Assembly (NCBI GenBank): GCA_046331545.1
Contig: JAXLQR010000002.1
Location: 1,736,001-1,800,000, forward strand
From: JADJVL01 sp046331545
GTDB lineage: Bacteria; Acidobacteriota; Holophagae; Holophagales; Holophagaceae
DNA length: 64,000 nucleotides
Direction: 5' to 3'
In this document: one piece after another, positions 7,909-16,751 of the stretch
Position numbering within the stretch: the first letter of the stretch is position 1
How the letters are laid out: every line of letters starts with the position of its first letter
The notes under the pieces: generated by a model
The model's input: the letters and a program-made list of their open reading frames with translations, nothing else
Told to the model about the DNA's origin: nothing
The model's database searches: none
Translations under genes and position numbers: made by a program

Positions 7909-9848
7909 ATGATCCGATTCCAGCGCCACCCACCTTACCTTTCGCGGTCAATACTCTGGTTCTGTTCCGAGGGGAGCCCTGGCGATTCGTTGGCCTCGCC
8001 GCCAAGGACAAAGCCATCATTCATTCTTTGGACAGAGTGCCCCCGCTGGAAGTGGACCCTCGCGAATTGACGCGCCTCGAGCTTCCCGATGTGGACATCT
8101 CGAGGCTGCGCCCCTTCAGCGAATACCCGGAGAAGCATCGCGAAGAGGCAGAGCGCCGTTTTGGTGTGATCGACAAGCTGCTTCGAGATGGCCTCTCACC
8201 GGCAAACCTCAAATCCAGCGCAGAGTACCTCGGGTTGTCGATCCAGACGCTCAACAAGCTCGTACTTTGGTACGTCTACGCCGACGGACGGAAAGCGATC
8301 CTAATTCCACGGGTATTCCGATTTGGGGTGGCGAATCATCGCCTGCACCCCGGTGTCGAATCGATCATCACGGAAGCCATCGAGCGACACCACCTCACAG
8401 ATAAAAGACCTCCCTTCCGTGTGGTGATGAACTTCGTCGAACGTGAGTGCGCCAAGAGAGACTTCAAAGTCCCCTCTGAGGAAAGTGTTCGAGACCGCTT
8501 GCTTCGGCTACCCCCAAGCGTTGTCATGCTCCATCAACAGGGGCTGAAGGCTGCTCGTGAGAAGTTCGAGCCTCTTCTTCTCCGGCGACCTGACTCGACT
8601 CATCCGATGTCCAAGATCGAGATCGACCATACTCGGCTCAACCTTTTCGCTGTCGACCAAGACGGGAGGAAACGCCGGCCCTGGATCACTGTCGCGATTG
8701 ATGACTTCAGCCGTGCGATTCTAGGGTTCTACATTACCTTCGATGAGCCAGGGTGGCTCTCAGTCGCACTCTGCATGTACCGAGTTTTAACTCCCAAAGA
8801 GGGGTGGCTAAGAGATTTCGGCCTGACCACGTCATGGCCATGCTGGGGCAATCCACACACCATCCAAACTGACAGTGCTTACGAATTTACCGGAACCGAA
8901 ATGGAGCGTGTCTCCCTCGAACGGAATTGGGTCGTTCAACAACGATTACTGGCACAGCCAAAGTACGGGGGCCGGATCGAACGCCTTATGGGTGCCGCTG
9001 CTTTCGCGATGGAGCTTCTTCCCGGCAAGAGTTTCCGGTCCGTCACCCAAAAAGGGGACTACGACTCCGAATCCTTTGCTGTCATTTCTCAAGATGATCT
9101 CGAGCGATACCTGTTGACCTTTTTCGCCGTCTACTACAACAACAGGCCTCATCGATCCCTTGGCAAACGATCCCCGCTGAACCGTTGGCTAGAAGGGATG
9201 CGACTGCTGGGAGACGCCACACAGATCCAGCCCCCGCCAGATCAAGGCCTGCTCATGTCTCTGCTCCCATCGATTACACGGACGGTGACACGGGAGGGTG
9301 TCTCCTGGGAAACCGTTACGTACAACGATTACGCCATCGCGAGGTACATCCGTCGAAGAAACCCAGAAGCCGCCGACGGAAAGTATCGATTCCACTATCA
9401 CCCGGCGGACGTGCGATTTCTCTATTTTCGTCACCCCGGCACCCAGGATTGGATCAGGCTTCGCGCTCAGAATCTTGGTGGCGGCCCTTTGTCGGTCTGG
9501 GAACGGGATGACCGGGCCCGCGAAGATCGAGCAGCGGCCAAAGATCAATCTGCTGAGGCGGAATCGAATCGAGGCCTATCCATGATGGTGGACCAAGCCG
9601 ACTTGCACACCCAGGTCTCCCTGAAGCAAGCACGGCGATCAAGAAAGAAGGTCAAGGGTCAGTCGACCAGGGCCGCGGAGTCCAGAACGACTCCAAGGGA
9701 ACCCCTTCAACCGCAAGTCACCTCACCGGTTGGCCCTAGAAGGATGACTCTCGTCCCCACAGATCCATCAGCCTTCGCGACCCTTCCTGTGGAGATCGAT
9801 CCCTCTCTTTGGGATGACATTCCTGAATACAAGGGGCGGATTCTATGA
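7905..9848 (+). CDS. tnsB: TnsB/TniA-family DDE transposase
   Basis: The product is 647 aa from the ATG that overlaps the tnsA stop. After an N-terminal HTH region (about 95-125) comes a retroviral-integrase fold with catalytic Asp241 (KIEIDHTR), Asp323 (TIQTDSAYEF) and Glu359 (YGGRIERLMG). A Mu-type beta-barrel C-terminal domain and a basic tail rich in Ser, Arg and Lys follow. In the family it binds the element ends and joins the 3' ends to target DNA. The tail probably contacts TnsC. tnsC begins inside its stop codon (ATGA at 9845). Confidence 0.9.
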   Translation: MNDPIPAPPTLPFAVNTLVLFRGEPWRFVGLAAKDKAIIHSLDRVPPLEVDPRELTRLELPDVDISRLRPFSEYPEKHREEAERRFGVIDKLLRDGLSPANLKSSAEYLGLSIQTLNKLVLWYVYADGRKAILIPRVFRFGVANHRLHPGVESIITEAIERHHLTDKRPPFRVVMNFVERECAKRDFKVPSEESVRDRLLRLPPSVVMLHQQGLKAAREKFEPLLLRRPDSTHPMSKIEIDHTRLNLFAVDQDGRKRRPWITVAIDDFSRAILGFYITFDEPGWLSVALCMYRVLTPKEGWLRDFGLTTSWPCWGNPHTIQTDSAYEFTGTEMERVSLERNWVVQQRLLAQPKYGGRIERLMGAAAFAMELLPGKSFRSVTQKGDYDSESFAVISQDDLERYLLTFFAVYYNNRPHRSLGKRSPLNRWLEGMRLLGDATQIQPPPDQGLLMSLLPSITRTVTREGVSWETVTYNDYAIARYIRRRNPEAADGKYRFHYHPADVRFLYFRHPGTQDWIRLRAQNLGGGPLSVWERDDRAREDRAAAKDQSAEAESNRGLSMMVDQADLHTQVSLKQARRSRKKVKGQSTRAAESRTTPREPLQPQVTSPVGPRRMTLVPTDPSAFATLPVEIDPSLWDDIPEYKGRIL

Positions 9849-10702
9849 ACACCGCACTATCCGCTCCCTTGCAGGGTGTACCGATCCCAGTCGGGTTCTT
9901 CTTGCAGCACCAGCGGGCTGAAGAGGTCCTTGGCTTACTGATGAAGCGAGTGCTCTCTCCAAACCGTTTCAGGGCACGTGGAGCCTTGCTTGTTTCTCCC
10001 CCTGAGAATGGGAAATCAACCCTGCTTCGCGTCCTCCTTCAATCATTGAGGGACCACATGGGTGAAGCTCACTGCCGGGATTTCATCATTTCAGTCAAAT
10101 TTGATGCTCCCGTCGGTGCATCTTGGAGGGACCTCGCTGAATCGATCGGGGAGCAAACTGGAATTCCGCTCCGTGAACGCAGTCGACCAGAAACCTGTCT
10201 GAACCGCCTTATCAAAGGCCTGCACGAATGCCGAACACTCGTAGTCGTCGTCGACGAGTTGAACAATCTGGTATCCGGCCCCATCCGTGGGCAAGAAGCC
10301 ACCTTGGACTTCTTGAAATCACTCTCGAACGGATTGGGGATCCCCGTCATCACCGCGGGTACATACCGAGCTCTAGCTGCGGTGGAGCTAGACGCTCAGT
10401 ACCTCTCACGGTGGCCTCCAATTCACTTGCACCCTTGGCTGTGGGGTAAGCAATACCTCGCCTTGCTCAGGGGTCTGGAAACCCAGATGAATCTTCCAGT
10501 CGGCGCTTTTAGTGGCCTCGGCATTGCACCCGCCGTCTGGTCTAGAGCACAAGGTCTCGTGGGACTCACGGTGGAGTTGCTCAACGATTCATTGGCTATT
10601 GCCCTCTCAGAAGGCGCTGATCGAATCACCGTCGACCACATCCAGCGGGCTCGTTTGTATGACGAGCCCACCCTGCTTGCGGTACCTGTGGGTCAGCGGT
10701 GA
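9845..10702 (+). CDS. tnsC: TnsC/TniB-family AAA+ ATPase
   Basis: This 285-aa ATPase has Walker A SPPENGKST (residues 51-59, with Ser in place of the usual first Gly) and Walker B TLVVVVDELNNL (Asp137, Glu138). The short length is like TniB and the small TnsC proteins of CAST elements, not the much longer TnsC of Tn7 itself. TnsC polymers link the target-site selector (TniQ here) to the transposase. The gene overlaps tnsB by ATGA and the next gene by GTGA. Confidence 0.85.
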   Translation: MNTALSAPLQGVPIPVGFFLQHQRAEEVLGLLMKRVLSPNRFRARGALLVSPPENGKSTLLRVLLQSLRDHMGEAHCRDFIISVKFDAPVGASWRDLAESIGEQTGIPLRERSRPETCLNRLIKGLHECRTLVVVVDELNNLVSGPIRGQEATLDFLKSLSNGLGIPVITAGTYRALAAVELDAQYLSRWPPIHLHPWLWGKQYLALLRGLETQMNLPVGAFSGLGIAPAVWSRAQGLVGLTVELLNDSLAIALSEGADRITVDHIQRARLYDEPTLLAVPVGQR

Positions 10703-12183
10703 ATTCCACCATCTTGAACGGCGGCCTTGAGCCGCTACTGCAGAGGCCAAAATGGCTCTGGAGGGTATCTCTTCAACCAGGCGAGTCCCTCACCAGCTTG
10801 GTCTGTCGGCAGAGCCGCCTCTGCGAAATGAAGCCGGCGCAGCTCCTGCGATCAGCCCACCTCCCTGCTGGCGTTGAGCTTGGAGATATGGATGTCACCA
10901 CCGACACGCACTTCCTCCAAGAGCTGTCTCATCGATTGGGAGTCTCGTTCCTTGACCTCCAGCGCTGCACTCTGCGCGACTATCAATCGGCCATCCTTCC
11001 ACCTGCCTTGCGTGCATCCCAAATGGGATCCCACAGGCTTCCCCGCCTCCGGCAGTGGATCCTTCCCTACGGGTGGATGTTTGACAACGGCGTGAACCAT
11101 CCTCGGGCTGGTGGCATCCCCTACTGCCCATACTGCTTTGGCGAGTCTGAAGACCCTTGGTTCCCACTCGTCAATCGATTCGCTCTCACCGTCGTCTGCA
11201 GGCAGCATCGCGTGTTCCTCTGGGATTCATGCCCAAAGTGCAGGGCACCATTGAGTCCATTCCAGCTCCTCAAGGAGGGGGATTGGACCTTTGCGGCCAA
11301 AACTGATCTCTGCCTGAACTGCAAGCGGACACCTGGGACTTTTCTTCCCCAGGAAGACCTCCATTCCAGCATCCAGCTTGCGCCACCGGGCCTGGTTCGA
11401 TTTCAAGTCGTCTTGATCTCCGCGCTTTCTGGAGAGTCCATCGAGGTGCCTCAAGTCGAGAGAATGCCGGCCGCTCGCTTTCTGGCTGGCCTTCGACATT
11501 GCCTTACTGCTGCGCGTTTCCTGCTCGACCTCGGAATCAAGGCTGGTTATGGCGTTGAATCTCTTCTCACTGGTACGCCAGGACAGTTGTTCGGCTCAAA
11601 ATCTAACGCCAGCATTGAGTTCCTATCCCTGAGTGATCGTGTCGAGACAATCCAATGGCTGGGATGGTTCTTCGATGCGCCGCTTGATCGTTGGCATCAA
11701 GTCCTTGGCATGCCGAATGCTCCCCGAGATTTGAAAAAGCGAGCCCGACATCCGTGGGAGCACATCGATGACAATGGGGCTCACCTCGAACGAACCACTG
11801 CGCTGGGGAAGTCCTATCACCGCTATCAGGCCAATCCTGTAGATGCGGTATCTCGGTTCTTCGATGCCACGGCCTTGCTCGGGCTGACCCAGGACGTGGT
11901 CAGGTCCCTCCTCGGGGGAATCTCGGAAAAGAAGTACCTGAATTGGCGGCACCGCCCAGGCCTCACGATCCCGGCGAACAGTCGTCACCGCATGGAACAC
12001 TTCCTGCGCATCTGGGATGGCGCAACGACACTTTTTGGATCCGAGGAAGGGGCGAAAAAATGGCTCCTCGCCACTAATCGCCACCCATTGATGCAGGGGC
12101 TGCCGCCGGTCTATTTTCTTGCTCGAGATCCTGATGGATCACGCTTTGAGTTCGTCTCTGAGCTGATCGGTCGAAGAGACTGA
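10699..12183 (+). CDS. tniQ: TniQ/TnsD-family target-selection protein
   Basis: Start is GTG 10699, overlapping the tnsC stop. The 494-aa product begins with the typical TniQ stretch (WRVSLQPGESLTSLVCR). Near residues 142-185 it carries two CXXC pairs with an intervening CRQH (CPYC...CRQHR...CPKC), and a third pair (CLNC) near 210, all zinc-knuckle-like. It is longer than CAST-type TniQ and nearer TnsD-like selectors, which recognise a fixed chromosomal site. A site-specific, protein-guided target is therefore more likely than RNA-guided targeting. The target is not identifiable here. Confidence 0.85.
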   Translation: MNSTILNGGLEPLLQRPKWLWRVSLQPGESLTSLVCRQSRLCEMKPAQLLRSAHLPAGVELGDMDVTTDTHFLQELSHRLGVSFLDLQRCTLRDYQSAILPPALRASQMGSHRLPRLRQWILPYGWMFDNGVNHPRAGGIPYCPYCFGESEDPWFPLVNRFALTVVCRQHRVFLWDSCPKCRAPLSPFQLLKEGDWTFAAKTDLCLNCKRTPGTFLPQEDLHSSIQLAPPGLVRFQVVLISALSGESIEVPQVERMPAARFLAGLRHCLTAARFLLDLGIKAGYGVESLLTGTPGQLFGSKSNASIEFLSLSDRVETIQWLGWFFDAPLDRWHQVLGMPNAPRDLKKRARHPWEHIDDNGAHLERTTALGKSYHRYQANPVDAVSRFFDATALLGLTQDVVRSLLGGISEKKYLNWRHRPGLTIPANSRHRMEHFLRIWDGATTLFGSEEGAKKWLLATNRHPLMQGLPPVYFLARDPDGSRFEFVSELIGRRD

Positions 12184-12184
12184 A

Positions 12185-12207
12185 CTCATGGATTGGGGTT
12201 CGACAGA
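12185..12207 (+). repeat. Left copy of a direct repeat flanking the apeA cassette
   Basis: CTCATGG followed, after a few bases, by GGTTCGACAGA. The same two blocks, with a spacer two bases shorter, recur at 14077-14097 on the same strand. The two copies bracket only the apeA-like gene and lie just after the tniQ stop and just before the stop of the opposing HNH-like gene. Confidence 0.55.
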
Positions 12208-12457
12208 AAGTGCTTCCCCTTGAAAGTCTTGGCATCCATTTCCTCCGATTGAACTACGAGAGATGGATTGCGCTGCCACTCAAGATGTTAAGGATGTAGT
12301 TGCTTCTGCTTATACGGCTGACTGCACCGGACGCGAGATCTCGTCTCGGGTTCCTTCAATCAACACTTCTGCATGTATCTGGTACTAAAGGGCTCACTCC
12401 GCTTTATTCTGATCGAACGGTTCTCCAAGAAATCGACGGAACTGAAGGGCAGCAAAT

Positions 12458-13867
12458 ATGGCCGACTATGCTCTGAGCGATCAATTCGAGGTTTCCGGTC
12501 GCTGGTTTCTTCCTGACTGCCCCGAAGCGCCCCTTTTTGGTGTTCTGAGGCAATCCCCCGCTGGAAGTGAGCTAGATCTGGATGGATCCTTTCAGAAGCT
12601 GAGAAGCATCTATGCCGGAGATCTTTACCGTTACCCGGTCATTCATGGGCAGACTTCTGATGGCCAGACCGTGACGATGCTTAACGCCTACCAATCCGTC
12701 TTAAAGATGAAGGCGGGTCCTGCTGGATTGTTCGTTGCTGAAGTGCTCCGAGCGCAGAAGGTCCTGGTCGGTACAACCGCAACTCCGGAGACTTGTTTCT
12801 CACGGTGCAAATTTCGAATCCCTGGGTTGCAAGTGTGGCTTGCTTCTCCAGTGATCGAGCGAACTTTCGAAAAGGATGAAAGCACCGGCTTCAATACTTT
12901 TCGCTATCGACTGCCGGTGTCGAACGACTTGAAGTCACATGTAGATTCACTAGCAGCCACGATCGAGTGGATGACTTACTGCCAAGACGCCAACATGCTC
13001 GACGTCTTCAGTGGCATTTCAGTCAGTGTAACGGGGTGGTTGGAGATTCAGCCAGATGATCCAAAACCTCTTCAATGGTTCCTCGAGCACGAGGCTGCAC
13101 TGACGTACTTTCTTTCCTTTCTTGCCGGAACACCCATGTCACCAGATCGCATCGATGTGTATCTCGATACGCAAGACACTCCTATTTCCGTTCTTTTCAA
13201 GATGACCAACGGGCGGACATGCAACTTTACTTCTCTCCATGAGTTCTTTATTTCGAGGGATAGGTTGGGGATTGATCTCGATCCCGTCTTGGCTAAATGG
13301 TTCGAGTTATTCACGGCCATCCAGAAGCCCTGCGAACTTGCTTTCAGCATTTTCGCCTCCGAGGGGCTTTACCTTCACATGGAGTTCCTGTCCTGGATGC
13401 AGGCTCTTGAAGGGCTCCACCGGGCCCTTCCCGAGAGTGTCCTCCCAGCAATACCCACGAAAGGGAAACGAGGTCCGACTCTTCGGCAGCGACTCGATTC
13501 CCTTTCGGGGTATCTGTCGAAATCCCTTCGCATTTGTCTCCTTGGGTCGGATGCAGTTCCGCCAGCTTGGATCAAGACAAGGGACTATTACACCCATTGG
13601 ATAGAAAGTTTTCGCCCATCAATCCTAGATACGGAAGGCCTTCTCGATGCGAATGTACGTGCCTGCAACCTGACTACAGCCCTTCTCCTCGTTTTCTCAG
13701 GAGTACCACAGGATGCTGTTCTTGCGGCTTATCAAGGTGCCAGCAAGACTGCCCGTGAGTTGAGATTTAGGAATGCAATGCTGGCCCGGAAACAGAATCC
13801 GACTTCCTCGGCAGGGTTGATCATGGAGGTGCGGGAGTCTGGAACTGACTCTTCAGCAGGCAATTGA
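12458..13867 (+). CDS. ApeA-like HEPN-domain anti-phage protein
   Basis: The 469-aa product starts at ATG 12458 behind GAAGGG. Its N-terminal half begins FEVSGRWFLPDCPEAPLFGVL, the pattern of the ApeA N-terminal beta domain. The C-terminal half is helical with FLSWMQALEGLHR (about 310-322) and WIKTRDYYTHW, whose Arg375-X4-His380 is the HEPN nuclease motif. ApeA proteins defend against phage and are thought to act by RNA cleavage that stops growth. The gene has the lowest GC look in the island, stands alone between two intergenic gaps of more than 200 bases, and is bracketed by direct repeats. It is likely cargo of the neighbouring transposition module. Confidence 0.78.
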   Translation: MADYALSDQFEVSGRWFLPDCPEAPLFGVLRQSPAGSELDLDGSFQKLRSIYAGDLYRYPVIHGQTSDGQTVTMLNAYQSVLKMKAGPAGLFVAEVLRAQKVLVGTTATPETCFSRCKFRIPGLQVWLASPVIERTFEKDESTGFNTFRYRLPVSNDLKSHVDSLAATIEWMTYCQDANMLDVFSGISVSVTGWLEIQPDDPKPLQWFLEHEAALTYFLSFLAGTPMSPDRIDVYLDTQDTPISVLFKMTNGRTCNFTSLHEFFISRDRLGIDLDPVLAKWFELFTAIQKPCELAFSIFASEGLYLHMEFLSWMQALEGLHRALPESVLPAIPTKGKRGPTLRQRLDSLSGYLSKSLRICLLGSDAVPPAWIKTRDYYTHWIESFRPSILDTEGLLDANVRACNLTTALLLVFSGVPQDAVLAAYQGASKTARELRFRNAMLARKQNPTSSAGLIMEVRESGTDSSAGN

Positions 13868-13943
13868 TGTTCAGCTTTGAAAGGCAATTCAGCCTCAGGC
13901 TCCTTCCACGCACTGCGCAAAACAGGTAGCCCATCCTTTGCTA

Positions 13944-14029
13944 GTGACATTCACCGGCGGTAATTACTCGGGTCGCCAATGAGCCGAGTTGTTCAACCGG
14001 GTGACAGTCAATCGAAGGTCTAATTGACG
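13944..14029. repeat. Diverged direct repeats resembling transposase-binding sites
   Basis: The 233-base gap after apeA holds two related blocks in direct order: GTGACATTCA-CCG-CGG-TAATT from 13944 and GTGACAGTCA-TCG-AGG-TCTAATTGACG from 14001. ACTCGG/CCGAGT (13966-13989) forms an inverted repeat between them. TnsB/TniA elements often carry TGACA/TGTCA-containing repeats near their ends. This could be part of a transposon end, but no terminal TGT...ACA pair can be confirmed in this window. Confidence 0.3.
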
Positions 14030-14076
14030 TCCCTTATAGCCCCAAATTGAATGGGTCGTGTAGATGACTGTGGTGG

Positions 14077-14097
14077 CTCATGGTTCGGTTCGACAGA
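14077..14097 (+). repeat. Right copy of a direct repeat flanking the apeA cassette
   Basis: CTCATGG, TTC, GGTTCGACAGA. It matches the copy at 12185-12207 except for a few spacer bases. It ends 4 bases before the stop codon of the opposing HNH-like gene. Confidence 0.55.
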
Positions 14098-14100
14098 TCC

Positions 14101-15024
14101 TCAATCGTCTTCGGCAGGGAATACCTGGTTCTTCCCGAACATCTCGACATCCAGGTGCAAGGCCCTGAATGCATCCGAGGTCGCCGCACGGTCTGGATCC
14201 TTCATCATCGACGAGCGGATGCGCAACCATTGGGCCGACGAGATCCCCCTTTTCACTGACTCAAGTCGATCAAGCCGCTCTTCGAGGTACTGGCCAAAGC
14301 CAGGAGGTAACTCGTACTTTCTTGGCGAGACGATCCCTTCCTTGACGTGCAGTTTCGTACCGACCCACTCCCTCGGCTTCATCATCGAAAAAAATCCAAC
14401 CAGTATGAATCGAGGAATCTTTGTATAGACGAACCCTTCAGTTGGGCTGGTGGTCACCGTGTCCATCTCAGAGGTCCGAAGGAAGTATCGATTTATATTG
14501 GCTCGTGGGGATTTGCCGGTGAAACCTGACAGTTCTTCAACCGGCAGCAGGTGTTGTTCGAACTCTCCCGGATGCGGCGCACGACCCAACAGGAACTCTC
14601 TCCAACGGTTTTGCGCCCGCTCGAGCGCCTCGAGGTGTGCCACCGACAGGTGCTCGAGTTGGTTTTTCTCCTTCATCATCTCGGCGACACGCCAAGAAAT
14701 CGAGACCGCGAATTTCAGCATCCACGGTCCGTACCGGACCGTGTCCTTTTCCCGATTGCAGAAAGGGTGGAAGACTTCTGCTGCGAACTGGGTTTCGACC
14801 GCACTCAGCAGCGCTTCACACGACTTACATAGCCAGTAGTGCTTCGGCCCGTCCTGTTGACGTTTATTCGGTACCCCACTGAACCGGAAGTAGCCAGTAC
14901 CTGAGGTCTTCTTGACCCAACGGAACACAAATGCCGGGATTACGTGGCTTTCTTGAAGAGGAGCCACAGTCTCACACAGCCGGCAAGGTCCCATTGGCAT
15001 GCAAAATAATAATCCCGAACTCAT
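14101..15024 (-). CDS. Cys/His-rich HNH-like protein of unknown function
   Basis: A 307-aa product is assumed from ATG 15024. ATGs at 15000 and 14994 and a TTG at 15054 are alternatives, and none has a well-placed ribosome binding site. Near the N terminus is CRLCETVAPLQESHVIPAF, and about 50 residues on is WLCKSCE. The CXXC...SHxxP...CXXC layout resembles HNH-type zinc-binding nuclease families found in defence islands. The rest is helical with no signal peptide or membrane segment. It is convergent with apeA and divergent from the next gene. Nuclease activity is an inference from the zinc motif only. Confidence 0.6.
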   Translation of the reverse strand: MSSGLLFCMPMGPCRLCETVAPLQESHVIPAFVFRWVKKTSGTGYFRFSGVPNKRQQDGPKHYWLCKSCEALLSAVETQFAAEVFHPFCNREKDTVRYGPWMLKFAVSISWRVAEMMKEKNQLEHLSVAHLEALERAQNRWREFLLGRAPHPGEFEQHLLPVEELSGFTGKSPRANINRYFLRTSEMDTVTTSPTEGFVYTKIPRFILVGFFSMMKPREWVGTKLHVKEGIVSPRKYELPPGFGQYLEERLDRLESVKRGISSAQWLRIRSSMMKDPDRAATSDAFRALHLDVEMFGKNQVFPAEDD

Positions 15025-15112
15025 TGCCCCTTGAGCCTGGAGACCTGGCAGCAATCGAGGAACGCAGGAGAAGGTAAATCACGGACCCCGATGGTCTGAG
15101 ATGCTAGCCCCC

Positions 15113-16747
15113 ATGGGCTTCTTCGATTTTCTCCGACCATCCTGGAACCTCGAGAAGGTTCCTCCACCCTGGCCCCCCGGCGCGCCGAGCCTCTACGAGC
15201 ACATCCTTTCCCATTTGCGATCCGATGGTCCGGGGCTCCGGCCCGGCGGAGAGGTTCTTCCCGACGAACCTCCCGCTGATGACACCCAACTTCGGTGGTC
15301 CGCGGGTGCCCAGGATGGGGTCGGGGTCCACCATGGAGGCTGGGCCGGGAGGTCCGAGCACGCAGAGGCGATCGTCGAAGCCTTGCACCAGGCCACCCGG
15401 CGAGAGGATAAGGTCTCCCTCCGCCGCTTCTACGGCCTGATCCAGGAGGAGGGAGCCATTGCCCTGGTGGATCCAGTGATGGAGCGGATCCGCGCGCTTG
15501 CCCAATCGAAGCGGCTGGATGTCCAGCGGGTGTACGAACTTGCCCTCTGGCTCGCCCGGAAGGCACCCCACCGCGAGCCCGTGAAGGTTGCCATGGCAAT
15601 CCTGGGCATGTTCAATGGGCCGGGGCACCGGGACCTCCTCCTCACCCTGGCCCGGCATGACGAATTCACGCTTTACGCCGCGGTCGCCGTCCTCAATACC
15701 TTCGAGGACCCCGAAGGCTGTTTGTGGTCCGTCGCCCGGAACGTAGAGGGTTGGGGCCGTGTCCATGCGGTTGAGCGCCTGGCGTCGGTCGCCTCTCGCC
15801 CTGAAGTTCGCCGCTGGATGATCGTTGAGGGCCACCACAACGAGGTCATGCCCGACTACCTCGCGTTCCCCTGCGCCAAGGATGGGCGCCTCCTGGAAGC
15901 CCTCCGTGGGCGTGACGCTGACACAGAAATCCTCCGGGGTTGCGCGGAACTCCTAGAGACCCTCGCTCTCGCGGGAGGGGGGCCATTCTCCGGGTTGGGG
16001 GACCTCCCCGATGGACCCGACTGTCTTCGTGCCTACCTGGACCGGATCCTCATCCCTCCCCCAGATCTGGTGCACTTCCACGCCCTCAACGCTCTGAAGG
16101 GGTGGATGGGCGAGGAGTTGGAAGAGCCTTCGACCCCTGAATCGTCTTGGACACCTGAGCTCCGGAAAGAGTTCGAGGATCGTTGCGGGGCCTTACTCGC
16201 CCTACCCGCCTGGCGAGCCTTGGTCGAGGCCGGACTGGCATCGGAGGACCGGCGAATCTTTTCCCTGGCCGACCGTGCAGCCGCCCATCTGGGCATGGAC
16301 ACGTGGCCCATCCACATGGCGCGCCTGCAAGCCGGGGATGCTGGGGCCTGGTTCTCGGTCGCCCAGACCCAGGATCCCGGGCGCATGGGGGAAGTGGTGG
16401 CCCTGGCCGAGCAGTGGCTTCCCCTCAAGGAGATGGCCACAGGCCCCACGTTGGCCCTCTTCGGCGGAAGCCAGCCGGAGACTTCCAATGCCCTGGATTT
16501 CGTCCTCCAAAGCCTCAACCGCTTCCCAGGACTGGGGTGGTCGTTGATCCAGACTGGCCTGCAGCATCCGGTGATCCGCGTGCGGAACATGGCGATCAAA
16601 GCCCTGGCGTCCTGGAAGAGGGATCAGTGGCCCCAGGAGGCCGTTATGAGGGTGCAAACCTGCCTTGAGAACGAGCCAAATCCCGACACCCGGCAGTCCC
16701 TGGAGGAATTGCTCCAGCCCTCGCCAGGGCATCACCAAGAGCCGTAA
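15113..16747 (+). CDS. HEAT-repeat-like hypothetical protein
   Basis: The 544-aa product is built of short helical pairs (for example PVKVAMAILGMFNGPGHRDLLLTLARHDEFTLYAAVAVLNTF, cited here by pattern only), which suggests an alpha-solenoid of the HEAT type that binds other proteins. There is no catalytic motif, signal peptide or membrane helix. ATG 15101 is an alternative start 12 bases upstream, and neither has a strong ribosome binding site. GC is intermediate between the defence genes and the core. The SRAP gene starts 4 bases after the stop, so they share a transcript. Confidence 0.6.
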   Translation: MGFFDFLRPSWNLEKVPPPWPPGAPSLYEHILSHLRSDGPGLRPGGEVLPDEPPADDTQLRWSAGAQDGVGVHHGGWAGRSEHAEAIVEALHQATRREDKVSLRRFYGLIQEEGAIALVDPVMERIRALAQSKRLDVQRVYELALWLARKAPHREPVKVAMAILGMFNGPGHRDLLLTLARHDEFTLYAAVAVLNTFEDPEGCLWSVARNVEGWGRVHAVERLASVASRPEVRRWMIVEGHHNEVMPDYLAFPCAKDGRLLEALRGRDADTEILRGCAELLETLALAGGGPFSGLGDLPDGPDCLRAYLDRILIPPPDLVHFHALNALKGWMGEELEEPSTPESSWTPELRKEFEDRCGALLALPAWRALVEAGLASEDRRIFSLADRAAAHLGMDTWPIHMARLQAGDAGAWFSVAQTQDPGRMGEVVALAEQWLPLKEMATGPTLALFGGSQPETSNALDFVLQSLNRFPGLGWSLIQTGLQHPVIRVRNMAIKALASWKRDQWPQEAVMRVQTCLENEPNPDTRQSLEELLQPSPGHHQEP

Positions 16748-16751
16748 CCGT

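Noticed and set aside
12197..12207. tRNA fragment suggested by GGTTCGA
   Set aside because: No acceptor or anticodon arms can be folded around either copy, so it is kept only as a direct repeat.
5402..14100. CRISPR array or guide RNA for the transposon
   Set aside because: No regularly spaced identical repeats and no cas-like gene were found in this span.
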